Assembly: GCA_965153355.1 (NCBI GenBank)
Contig: OZ231126.1
Coordinates: 79,422,001 to 79,486,000, forward strand
Direction of reading: 5' to 3'
Source: Flaccisagitta enflata
Lineage: Eukaryota; Chaetognatha; Sagittoidea; Aphragmophora
DNA: 64,000 nucleotides
Each line of letters starts with the position of its first letter. Position 1 is the first letter of the stretch. Positions 39,101-48,700 of this stretch are shown here, piece after piece. The position numbers and the translations under genes were made by a program. Under the pieces are notes generated by a model that made no database searches, was not told the origin of the DNA, and saw nothing but the letters and a program-made list of their open reading frames with translations.

Positions 39101-42100
39101 TTTAAAGAGGTCCAAGCAAAACTGGGCACTTTTGTATGCAAACACATACCAATTCTGCACACATTTTTAGGTTGTGACACAACATCACATTTGTTTTGTA
39201 TAGAAAAAGGGTCCATTCTCAAAAAATTCAAGGAAAATAAATCCCTTCAGCAAGCAGCAACAGTTTTTGACATTTCAATGCCACTAAGGCCCAAATTGAC
39301 AAAGCTGGCGAAGCTGCATTTATCGTGATGTACAATGGAAAGAAATCAGATACCTTGGATAGCCTTCGATACAAAAAGTATTGTGACAAGGTGGCTACAA
39401 GCTTGACACAAGTGGACCCAAAATCATTGCCTCCAACCTCTGCTGCTGCTAAATTTCTTAGCAGGCGAGTGTTTTTGCAAGTAAATCAATGGAAAGATCC
39501 CCAATGTGATTTGCTAGCTGAGGAGTGGGGATGGATCCTCAAAGACACAGGGTTGCATCCGGTACTGACAGATATGCCACCAGCTCCTGCTGAGCTTTAA
39601 AAGATCATAAAGTGCAACTGTACTACTGATTGTGGAACTGCTCGATGCACCTGCAAAAAACATGGAATGAAATGCTCAATGGCTTGCTGGCATTGTCGTG
39701 GCTCCTCATGTTCAAATACAATTGCTTTTGTAGAAGATGAAGATAACGGCGACTCTGGAGAAGACTAGAATCAAATAAATTGATGTATTAACAAGTTTTT
39801 ACAGCTTTTTGTCATTGTTCCAATAGATTATTTTTTTACCATCATAATATTGTTTTTTTTTTCTGAGATATGAAAGATGTTGATTGAGAGACATTGCACA
39901 TATGGTGAAAGTTGATGGAAGAAAAACATTTTGTTTGGGAACTCATATGATGTTTTTAATGATAAAAACAGTTTTTATCATTAAAAAAAAAAAATCATAT
40001 GAGTTCCCAAACAAAATGTTTTTCTTCCATATGAAAGATGTAAAAAATAAGAGAGATGAGTTAACATTTATAGTGTATAGGAAGCAGTTGACGAGCTACT
40101 CCAGGACACCTCTACATGTTGAGATGACATTTTAACATAAAAAGATATCTTAGCTAAGTATTGATATGAAATTTATACTTTACATGTTAAGTTTTTCCTA
40201 TTATTTCATTTATTTCTTGTTTATTGGAAGATCGATTTTGGCGAATTTTCGCCTATTTCACATGTACTTACAAACATCCCAACCAACCGCTTTGCATTAA
40301 TAATTTTTCAGTCAACTTCTTTTCTTAGCTCAGTAGACACTATGCACAGTGCAAAACCACCAAACTACCAAAAAACCCAGGGATACAATTTTTCTAAGGT
40401 GGTTTTTGTTAAATCCCTCTATATCTATATGTGAAGTGGTTAGAGGGGCAGCAGCCCCGAAGGGGCTGATGACCTAAGCTTAGTAAGTCTCTGGGATAAG
40501 GGCTCCAAAGCTAGGATTTGGGCCCCAAGGCTGGGATTTGGGTCTCAAGGCTGGGATTTGGGTTTCAAGGCTAGAATTTTGGTCTTTAGGCTGGGTTTAT
40601 GGTCTCATGGTTGGGTTTTTGGGAAGCGGCCCCGAAGGGGATGAAGCCCTGTAGAACACAGGGGGACTTTTGTTCGTCCGTCCATTCGTCCATTCGTCCG
40701 TGCGTCCCCCCTCCCCCGGCCCCCTCATCAGGCCCCCTCAGGCCTCAAATCTGGCTTCTGAGACCTCAAATCTGGCCTCTCAGGCCTCAAATTAAGCCTC
40801 TCAGGCCTGAAATCTGTCCTCTCAGGCCAAAAATCTGCCCTATCAGGCCTTAAAATCTGTCTTCTCAGGCCTTGAATCTGCCCTCTCAAGCCAGAAATAT
40901 GCCCTCTCAGGCCTGAATTCTGGCCTCTTAGGCCCTGAAATCCGCCCTCTCAGGGCCTTGAATCTGCCCTCTCAGGCCCAAAATCTGTCCTCTCAGGCCT
41001 TGAATCTGTGACCCTCTCAGGCCCGCAAGTCACCCTCCCAGACCCTGAAATCTGCCCTCTCAGGCCCTGAAATCTATCCTCTCAGGCCTTGAATTTGCCC
41101 TCTCAGGCCTTGAATCTGCCCTCTAAGGCCTGACATCTGCCTGCTCAGATTCAAGGTCTGAGAGGATTGGTTTCAGGGCCTGAGAGGGCTGATTTCAGGC
41201 CTGGGAAGGCTGAGCTCACGGCTGAGGGCCTGAGAGATGGATGGATGGATGGACGGACCGACGGATGAACAAAAGTCCCCCTGTGTTCTAAAGGACTTCG
41301 TCCCCCTTGGGGCCGCTGCCCTGCTTCCTCACTCCATTTCACAATCATGCAAAGCAGGGCAAAGGGTATTGCTGACCACATATTGCCCTTGGGCGACCTG
41401 TTGGCATCTAGGCTGGGATTTGGGCCTAAAGGTCTGGGATTTGGGCCTCAAGACTGGGATTTGAGCCTCAAGGCTGGGATTTGAGTCAAAGGCTGGGATT
41501 TGGACCTTAAGGCTGGATTTTGGGCGTAAAGGCTGGGATTTGGGCCGCCAAGGCTGGGATTTGAGCCTCGGGCTAGGATTTGGGCTTCAAGGCTGGGATT
41601 TGGGCTTCAAGGTTGGGATTTGGGCCTCATGGCCAGGACTTAGGCCATGAGGATGGGGGGGGGAAAAGGACGGACCGAGAAAGAGAAAAAGAGGGAGAAA
41701 TTTCTGCTTGTGTGAAAGCATAGGTCCTTTGGGGCTGCTGCCCAAAAGGAAAAATACAGAAAAGTGCTAAATACAAGGTGTGAACCCCTTAAAAGCTGTA
41801 GAACCACCATCTACAGCACTAACCAAATACATTACAGAGATTTTTGGAGTAAAGAAAGAATTTTTGTATCCGTACAAATAGCGCCACAAGAGCGATTTTG
41901 AATTTTTGACCTCTAACTTAAGATATTGCTTATAAAAGTGTTAAAATTAGTTATATTTAATTATTTATGATATCAAGGATTTTATGCTATATCTCTAAAT
42001 TGGAGTGGAAATTTCAAAATCCCCTCGGTGGCGCCACTTGTATAGTTCTAAACTATGATTTAAAACCCAGCACAAACTATTCATTGCTGTAGTTTGATCT

Positions 42101-42652
42101 GTAAGGGGGGTGCTGCAGTTTTAGGGGGTTCACACCTTGTAATAACCCTTCCTCTGTAAAAAGGTTGAAATGTGAGAACCTTTGTTCTCTCATTGATAAC
42201 ATGTTGAATGAAATTTTACTTCCATGCAGATGTGCCTTCATACAAGCAGTGACGGCGACCATCTAGCTCCGCTTATCGCACCAATGTTGTGGTTTAACTT
42301 GGCCACTTCCTCAGGCGGATAATTCCCAAACAAAGCGTAATTAAATTAGATGAAAAACTTGTGGATGAAATAAACATGGCATTTAGACTGCTAGAATCTG
42401 ACTGAGAAAAAATCTGTGTCATAGCTGATATACCAATGTTGTTTGGTTTAAAGCTTTGTAATCTCCATGTAAAACAGATTGATCTTTGATTATTCTGTGA
42501 CAAAGTTCTGTTGTTTCTTCTATCATACGCTGAATTATCTCCGTTCTCTAGGGCGGAATTGTGCGTAACTAAGGTATAATGGCTCTTTGGAATAACAGAT
42601 ATCACATTTTTGCACACAACTATAGGTTTTGGTGTGTAGTTCATGCGTTAGT

Positions 42653-42744
<92 letters not shown>

Positions 42745-44337
42745 CCCGCCCATCCACGTTCTAGAAGTGTTCTAAGTGCAATCCATTTTTTGCACTAACT
42801 TACATCAACATTGGAGCAATGCTGCTTCTAAAATAATTGAGCTAATGTCCTCAACTCATTTTAAAGAGCAGATGTAGCTCTAAGTTGAGGTCATTAGCTC
42901 AATTCGTTTGTGAGATATAAGCTTTCAAAGTTGCATAAGTGAAATCCATGTTTTGCTCAAACTAGCATCAACTTAGGAGCAATGCTGCTTCTAAATAAAT
43001 TGAGCTAATGACCTCAACTTGGACTCATTCTAAAGAGCTGCGTCAACTGTTTGAAATGAGCCCAAGTTGAGGTCATTGGCTCAATTCATTTAAAAGATAT
43101 GAGCTAATAAAGATAGGGGTGTCTGACCAATACCAAAATCCCATAATACCACAATCTTATCTCTAACTTGGGAGGGTAATGGACAAAAAAATTAGAGCTA
43201 GATTTTTTTTGCGACGGTTTTCCCATATGCGGGGGACAGTTTGGGGGTGGAATGTGGAAAAATTGGAGGGCGACCATTCTCAAATACCTGTAACATGTCC
43301 CTACAAGGGGTGTACCGACGGGCGGACGGACCGACACTGTCTTCAGCCGCGCTGCTTTCATTCCACACAGGCATCTCGGGCGAAGTACGTTTAGAATTCA
43401 AAAATCGAAGCGACATTTATTTTTGTATGAGGAAAGGGACAGAGCCCGCGTTTTGTTACATCCGTCACGAGAAGGACACGGCTCGATATTTTGTACGAGA
43501 AAATGAGAAACAATGGTAGGTCGATGTGTGGTTGTGATGGGTTGATTGTTGTGCATTTGTCAATTGTCACGGTTTCGTTCATGTGGCGTAAGGTAACATT
43601 TTTCAGACGATTCTTAATTTCCACTTTCAGGTATTATAGTCGCGTCCAAGACCTAACTCCCAAAGAAATCGCTGAAAAATACGGTCTAGGAAAAAAGTAC
43701 GTCTGTGCTTATCATGATATCAGAGATTGAGTTCCGAGAGCCCCCCAAAAAATATTTTAAAGTAATTTTAAATCTGACGGCGTATACACTTTATTCCAGT
43801 GTCGCCGAAACCATAAACCGCGGCGCTACCCAATGGAGAGAACGAATGGAGCAGCAAAACCAACGACCCGACGATGCGCTGCCATCCGAGACCCTAGACG
43901 CGCAGGAAACGACGGAGGAGGAGGAGGAAGAGGAGGAGATTACGCGGCTAACAGCGAATGATAAACCAGATGTGATAGAGGAGGAACCACTGATTCGAGA
44001 AGTGGGAGAATCTTCTCTGGCCGCAGAGGCGCTGATCGCAAATGAATCTCTTCCGCAAATCGAACCTGAATCTGACAATCCGATTTCCACGTTACCCGAA
44101 GCAAACGAGGTGATGCGCCTATCGAGTGAGAAACCGGATGGAGGCCGTCAATCAGGGATTGTCTCGTCCGTTTTACCTCCAACACGACCTCTTCGGCCGA
44201 TTCATCCTAAAATTTATTTCTCGCCAATTTATTTCTCGCCGCAGTCCCTTTCCGCGATTGGCTTGACTCGAATTCAACCAATCTTGCTGTCTCAACCGTC
44301 TCCGTCTTCATCGCCAGAATCGAAACCGACTCCGTGA
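30124..44337 (+). CDS. Unrecognised multi-exon protein with acidic C-terminus
   Basis: Seven exons join in phase: 30124-30280, 31073-31223, 32437-32795, 33889-34096, 43371-43515, 43631-43696 and 43800-44337 (TGA). Most have strong CAG/GT(A/G) borders; the donor at 32796 is GTTATA. Together they give about 541 residues after a phase-2 entry. That entry fits the PGM-like exon ending near 15889, which would give one 753-residue protein. The segment VVSSREYLDILERLL in the first exon loosely resembles the region after the active site in phosphoglucomutases, but the rest resembles no family I know. Visible parts are a Thr/Ala-rich stretch, a basic KNTRRRRF motif, a Cys-containing patch (CRRKDC), YYSRVQDLTPKEIAEKYG, and an acidic, Pro-rich tail with an E-rich run. 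The 9.3-kb intron at 34097-43370 is filled with mobile DNA. Function is unknown. Confidence 0.65.
30555..30831 (+). mobile_element. HINE-like element, GATGCG hairpin subtype
   Basis: 5' AACAAGCCCGACTGGGTAAA, then GATGCGTCC; 3' CTTATAGAGATGCGTTCCTG, then ACGGACGCATCTAAAAA. The 5' AGATGCGTCC matches the 3' GGACGCATCT over 10 bases. Confidence 0.7.
31365..32231. mobile_element. Non-autonomous hAT-like element with 8-bp target duplication
   Basis: Inverted ends CAGGGAATGTAA (31365) and its complement (to 32231) are flanked on both sides by ACCCCCGG (31357-31364 and 32232-32239). An 8-bp duplication and CAG-type ends are hAT marks. Subterminal AAAAAACCCGGGTTTT palindromes cluster at both ends, possible transposase-binding sites. 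The 867-bp interior is A/T-rich and encodes no transposase. It lies in the intron between 31223 and 32437. Confidence 0.85.
33224..33440 (-). mobile_element. HINE-like element, partly decayed
   Basis: The minus-strand start AACAAGGTCGGATACACAGC and GACCAACGAACGGAC repeats are clear. The 3' hairpin is damaged (GTCGCGTAGCATGC). Confidence 0.65.
33565..33753 (-). mobile_element. HINE-like element, close relative of the previous one
   Basis: The minus-strand start is AACAAAGTCGGATACACAAC; the end is CGTAGCATACGACCAAAAA. It shares GGGTGGGCA and CAAAGCGGGGTGTAGAG with 33224-33440. Both lie in the intron before the exon at 33889. Confidence 0.65.
34158..34930. repeat. Left arm of a widely spaced inverted repeat
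   Basis: 34158-34250 starts as a GGATACAC-type HINE. 34250-34380 (GTATTTGAGGAGGGTCGCC, TCCCACACATGGGAAAACCG) and 34600-34920 (GAGCTAATGACCTCAACTTG units) recur inverted at 42770-43335. The arms flank nearly 8 kb of nested elements in one intron. Confidence 0.65.
34931..35982. other. Imperfect GGTGAT/GGCGAT triplets, otherwise no feature
   Basis: 34950-35100 is an irregular triplet repeat. The rest to the TIR element has no recognised gene. 35268-35315 resembles a short intron segment at 32388-32431 (CCTCTGCCCAC, GTAACCC.GCGTCAC). Confidence 0.4.
36585..37355. repeat. Internal inverted repeat upstream of the nuclease remnant
   Basis: 36585-36705 (TTTGTAGCTCCAAAACTTCT, CAACTGACCATTTTGTCATG) pairs with 37225-37355. 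The arms of about 125 bp differ at several places. The loop of about 520 bp is A/T-rich and non-coding. Confidence 0.75.
37386..39768 (+). pseudogene. XPG/PIN-like nuclease with CXC tail, disrupted
   Basis: This belongs to a large uncharacterised protein group that I recall from many invertebrate genomes. Marks in order: SFADLLKY and GHNNYIKSG (37706-37790), RSDRFWAGI (37873), GGLTHGSGM (37949), GVHAHSSVN (38200), LDGGALLHRIPW (38591), DGYKEFTTKDMTHKR (38712), HDQADADLFIVQKA (38912), GDDTDLLVVLLHHM (38989), LGCDTTS (39169), SLRYKKYC (39361), EEWGW (39519), then a Cys-rich CXC-like tail (39613-39720). The acidic residues in ADADL and GDDTDLL resemble the metal site of XPG/FEN1-PIN nucleases. 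Breaks are TGA at 37590, TAG at 38166, frame changes near 39100 and 39280, and TAA at 39598 before the tail. The copy is therefore dead. The start further upstream is not identified. Confidence 0.8.
39914..40030. repeat. Near-perfect hairpin, stem about 55 bp
   Basis: ATGGAAGAAAAACATTTTGT at 39914 is complementary to the segment ending at 40030, and the middle AATGATAAAAAC pairs with GTTTTTATCATT. It lies between the nuclease remnant and the right TIR. It would give a strong transcript hairpin. Confidence 0.85.
40446..41745. mobile_element. Nested foldback elements with two minisatellites
   Basis: Outer inverted ends are GGGCAGCAGCCCCGAAGGGG (40447) and its complement near 41718-41740. Inner inverted ends are GAAGCGGCCCCGAAGGGGAT through AACACAGGGGGACTTTTGTT (40622-40675) against 41268-41325. 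GGCTGGGATTTGGGCCTCAA units lie between outer and inner ends on both sides. CCTCTCAGGCCTTGAATCTG units fill the core (40735-41150). The design matches 270-719. Confidence 0.8.
41772..42141. mobile_element. TIR element (MITE), copy 1
   Basis: Ends are TACAAGGTGTGAACCCCTTA and the complement of a TACAAGGTGTGAACCCCCTA form. Subterminal parts GTAG(A/C)ACC(A/C)CC and GCGCCAC also pair. The terminal TA may be the target duplication. Length is 370 bp. A 277-bp relative lies at 55296-55572. Confidence 0.8.
42655..42742. repeat. (GT)n microsatellite
   Basis: A pure GT run of about 86 bp. Confidence 0.97.
42770..43335. repeat. Right arm of the widely spaced inverted repeat
   Basis: The inverted match of 34230-34930 (CATCAACTTAGGAGCAATGC, GCTAATGACCTCAACTTGG, GACGGTTTTCCCATATGCGG, CAAATACCTGTAACATGTCC). 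It ends in a GGAC-type tetranucleotide run just before the exon at 43371. Confidence 0.65.
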
Positions 44338-44885
44338 TCAGTTAGAATCAGCTCGGTTAACGTAACTTTGATGAAAGATCGTAATCGTCAAGTTGCCAAC
44401 TTAGTCAAACGGTTAGAATTACTCAACTATACAAAATCATCGACCAAACAATCGCGACAAGCGGAATGTATGCATTTCGTATAATCGCTAATTCAGTTTT
44501 ATTCTGAAGCCAGCGAGCTATGACGCTTATTGCAGCGGCAGTGGCGGCGGCGTTGGCGGCGGTTTGCTAAGGCTTTCGCCATGAAGTTGGTTCAAATCAT
44601 CTTCTGCAGCCTCCATGGCTATCTTACCAGATCAGGAAACCAAAACTAATCTTTGTGTCTAAATGCTTAAAAGCAATTACTACAAATTTTGCAATTGAAT
44701 TGACACATGTAAAATTCGAGTCAAAAAAGATTTCTCCACTGTTATAAATTGTTTTGGAATTGATTTTGAATGACATTTTTCATCTCTTTTGAATACATAA
44801 ATCGAGCGAATGGTGGGCGCGAGCCTGTGACAAAGAGCCATGGGAATTCTGTAGATAGCTTCTAACCTCAACTACCTAAAATCTT
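44338..44885. other. 3' flank, no clear polyadenylation signal
   Basis: Downstream of the stop at 44335-44337. No perfect AATAAA near the stop and no other gene seen. Confidence 0.35.
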
Positions 44886-45013
44886 TTTAGGTGCGACAAA
44901 GCACCTCTATAACTGGCTGTGTCCGTTGGTTGGTTGGTTTGTCTATCTGTCTGTAACGGATTCCTTCGACGATCAACACGTCGCACCTATTGGCCTACTT
45001 GGCCTTGTTCTTT
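44886..45013 (-). mobile_element. HINE-like element, AGGTGC hairpin subtype
   Basis: On the minus strand AACAAGGCCAAGTAGGCCAA, then TAGGTGCGACG. The 3' end is TATAGAGGTGCTTTGTCGCA, then CCTAAAAA. It lies about 320 bp upstream of the gasdermin start codon. Confidence 0.75.
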
Positions 45014-45332
45014 CAAAATTCCCTGAAATTGTCTTCAAAAGAGCAACGGGTTTTTCACCCAACTCACCCGCCGTGGCGTGTATTTGAGGAATTGACTCGA
45101 ACAATTGGCCCGCATTCTTTCAAAAGTGTTAGTCATTGCAGCGGAATTCTATGAATGACGACTGGCTAGGGCGTTGAAGGCCTCAGAAATTACAGGTCGT
45201 TGGTGCAATAGCATCGGTTTGACAGTTTCGCATTCCGTTGTGTGGAGAAACTGAGGAACTGTATACAGAGAAGATACAGAAAGTTCGAAAGAAAAGGTTT
45301 TACTATTTCTTCAGTGTATCTACTACATCATC
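45014..45332. other. Likely 5' flank/leader of the gasdermin gene
   Basis: No unambiguous TATA box or other core-promoter motif. The region is unique sequence between a HINE copy and the ATG. Confidence 0.4.
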
Positions 45333-45728
45333 ATGTTCGAAGCGGCGTCTGAGTCGTTTGTCAAAGCGATCGGAAGTGAAACCTTGATTCCGATTACGTC
45401 CATCGATCGAGCGGACAATTGTCAACCACTGCACGTCGTCGTCAAGAAAAAGAGATACTGGATATGGCAATCGCCGAAATATCAACCTACCGCTTTCTCA
45501 TTGCAAGAGATTTTAACCGAGTCTAGCAAAGGTGAGGATTATTATCAGCTTGTGTGTGCGTGTTTTACTGCAAACTCTGACTCCCATCCCCCAACCCTTC
45601 CACAAACCATCAAGTTCATTGACATTGTTTCCCGCCATCACTCCGACTCAATCCATCGTAATGTGCGAAATTGCGCTTTATAATATTCCGTCAGTGACGC
45701 TGTCAAAAACTGAATTCCCGATTTAACC

Positions 45729-45794
<66 letters not shown>

Positions 45795-48700
45795 TCTCCC
45801 TCTCCCCTCTCTCTCTCTCTCTCTCTCCACTCTCTCCCTCTCTCCCTCTCTCCCTCTCTCTCCCTCTCTCTCTCTCTCCCCGTTTTCCTTTACTACAACT
45901 CTCGCCCCAACGCCATCGTAGACATGGGGGTCCGAACGACGAGTCATGAGTTGCTGTCCTACACGCGCAGTTCCAAGTTTTCCGCCACGGGCCGTCTGGG
46001 CATCAAGATCGCTAAAGAATTGGTCGATGTCGAAGTCTCAGGTGCCTTCTTGCAGAGAATTCATGTGAAAGGGGTGGTAAGCAATTGCATGACATGCTTA
46101 AGATTGACGACAGAACTTTGCTTGATCATGAGTGCATGCACTTGAATGTTCGTTAAAGATATTTGGACTTACGCTTGTTGCGCTTTGATGTTTTGACCCC
46201 CAGGCGAAGATATGGTGGAGCTGGAGGCCGATTTAGGGCGAATGGACAAATTGGAGGCGGAAGCTGATGACCTCTCCGACGCTCTGCAAGTACTTAAGTT
46301 TTGATGTTCACTCAATTGCCGCATGACCAAGCCGTTTCTTCCTGTCCAATAGGCTTCAATAGGCTTTTTCGATAGCAAAAAGAGTTAGTTTTCAAGTTTG
46401 TGCCTATATCTAGTCCAGTCCGGTCCACTCCTCAAAGCTCCAAATTTCTGACTCATCTCTACAACTAGTATTGAAATAGTTAAGATTGACGCTAAACGCG
46501 TATACGTATGCTATTTTTTTCTTCTTTTTGTCCGCGACGGAATACCATTCCGACGCGGACTATAATTCGAGGCGGGTGGGTGTCGTCGTTGTCGTTGTCG
46601 TCGTTGTCGTCGTCGTTGTCCACACTTTTAAAAATGGGCTAACTTTTGAACGCCTTGACCGATTTGCTTCATATTTGGAGGGAAGTTGTACTAGGGTAAG
46701 CCGCTTTACATCCTATGCGTATGTTATGATCCGACCCACCCAACCGGCCCAACCAGCCTACCAGCCTAAAAGTGAAAAACGTGCATAACTTTGGCATTTT
46801 TCAACCGATTTGATTGAAACTTGGTATATAGTCTCTAAATGGAAAGACTCAACATATGTGTTTGATTTGTACAGATTTTAGCATGTTAACCAGCCAAACC
46901 GGCCTACCATAACCAGCCTACCAGCCTAAAAGAGTTAAAACGTGCATAACTTTGTCATTTTTTCAACCAATTTGGTTGAAACTTGGTATGTAGTCTTTAA
47001 ATGGAAGGACTCAACATGTGTATTTGAATTGTAAAGATTTTAGCATGCTAACCGGCCAAACCAGCCTACCACCCTACTAGCCTACCAGCCTAAAAGTGAA
47101 AAACGTGCATAACTTTTACATTTTTCAATCGATTTGGTTGAAACTTGGTATAGAGTTTCTAAATGGAAAGACTCAACATATGTATTTGAATTGTAAAGAT
47201 TTTAGCATGCTAACCAGCCAAACCAGCCTACCACCCAGCTAGCCTACCGGCCTAAAAGTGAAAAACTTGCATGACATTTTCAACCAATTTGGTTGAAACT
47301 TGGTATGTAGTCCCTAAATGGAAGGACTCAACATATGAATTTGATTTAAAAAAGATTTTAGCATGCTAACTGGCCTACTTGCCAGCCAGCCAGCCTACTA
47401 CCCTAAGAGTGAAAAATGTGCAAAATCTAAATCATTTTCAACCAATTCGGTTAAAACTTGGTATGTAGACTCAAAATGAAACGACTCTATGTTTTTGTAA
47501 GTGATTTAACACAATTTTAGCATGCTAACCGGCAAAACCAATTTATTGCTCAACCACCTTACCTTCTGGGAAAAAAACTTGCAGAATTTTTGCCGTCTTT
47601 CACCAACGCCGTATGACAACGCCGTATAATGGCGCCATGTAACAGCGCCATATGACAACGCCGTATGACGTTGCCGTATGACAACGCCGTATGACAACGC
47701 CGTATGACAGCGCCGTTGTAAACAGCGCCGTTTGACAACGCCCGTTTAGCAACGCGCCGTATGACAACGCGTATTATTAGCGCCCATTATGACGCGCGCG
47801 TATGACAACGCCCGTATGACAGCATACGTATGACAGCGCCGTATGACAGCGCCGTGTAATAACGCGTTTGACTTAACGCCGTTGACTCGCGCCGTTTGAC
47901 AAGCGCCGTTTGACAACGCCGTTGACAACGCCGTTTGACAGCGCCGTTTGGCTCGCGCCGTTTGACAGCGCCGTTTAGCAAGCGCCCGTTTGACCTTGCC
48001 GTTTGGCTTAGCAGCCGTTTGACAGCGCCGTTTGACAGCGCCATTTGACAAGCGCCGTTTGACAACGTTTGACAGCGCCGTTGACAGCGCCGTTTGACAG
48101 CGCCGTATGACAACGCCGTATGACAACGCGCCCGTATGATCGCGCCGTGTAACCAACGCCGTATAAACAGCGCCCATTATGACAACGCCGTATGACAACG
48201 CCCGTGTAACAAGCGCCGTTTGACTTAGCATGTTTGGCAACGCCGTTTGACAACCGTTTGACAACGCCGTTTGACAGCGCCGTTTGACAACGCCGTTTGA
48301 CAACGCCGTTTGACAACGCCGTTTGACAACGCCGTTTGACAACGCCCGTTTGACAACGCCCGTTTGACAACGCCCGTGTGACAACGCCCGTTTGACAACG
48401 CCCGTTTGACAACGCCCGTTTGACAAGCGCGTTTGACAACGCCCGTTTGGCAATGCTGATTGACCCCAGTCGCCCGGACCCATACTCTTTCAAAGGTACA
48501 GCCAGTTTTACGTTTTAGCTCTATATCCTGACGATAAGAAACGGCATGAGTAATGCCGATCTTTCAGCGTTATTTGTCTAACTTTTAATTTGTTCTTAGG
48601 AGCGATTTATAAACTTATCGCACGATTTGGTGGAGGACGTTAAACGAGACCCTCGAAAATGTCTTTGCGTCGTTGTGGCGACCGCTGTCACCACCAAGGT

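Larger units (their letters stand above)
35983..40423. mobile_element. TIR element, about 4.4 kb, with XPG/PIN-like nuclease remnant
   Basis: Terminal inverted repeats of about 250-280 bp run from about 35983 to 36265 and 40139 to 40423. Landmarks are GAGGGATTT at the extreme ends, then CCTTAGAAAAATTGTATCCC, GTCTACTGAGCTAAGAAAAG, GCAAAGCGGTTGGTTGGGAT, GGCGAAA(A)TT, and ATCAATACTTAGCTAAGATA at the inner ends. A HINE fragment (36295-36372), an internal inverted repeat and the broken nuclease gene lie between. I see no certain target duplication. The element lies in the 9.3-kb intron of the 30124-44337 gene. Confidence 0.75.

Noticed and set aside
41237-41464. Frames within GGATGGAT and GGCTGGGATTTGG repeats
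   Set aside because: Part of the foldback element's inverted ends and minisatellites.
43705-43799. Coding extension upstream of the exon at 43800 in the 210-residue frame
   Set aside because: An acceptor TTATTCCAG at 43791-43799 fits the phase of the exon ending at 43696, so the upstream part is intron.
47746-48483. 245-residue minus frame with repeated RRCQTAL
   Set aside because: Translation of a 13-bp minisatellite in a gasdermin intron.
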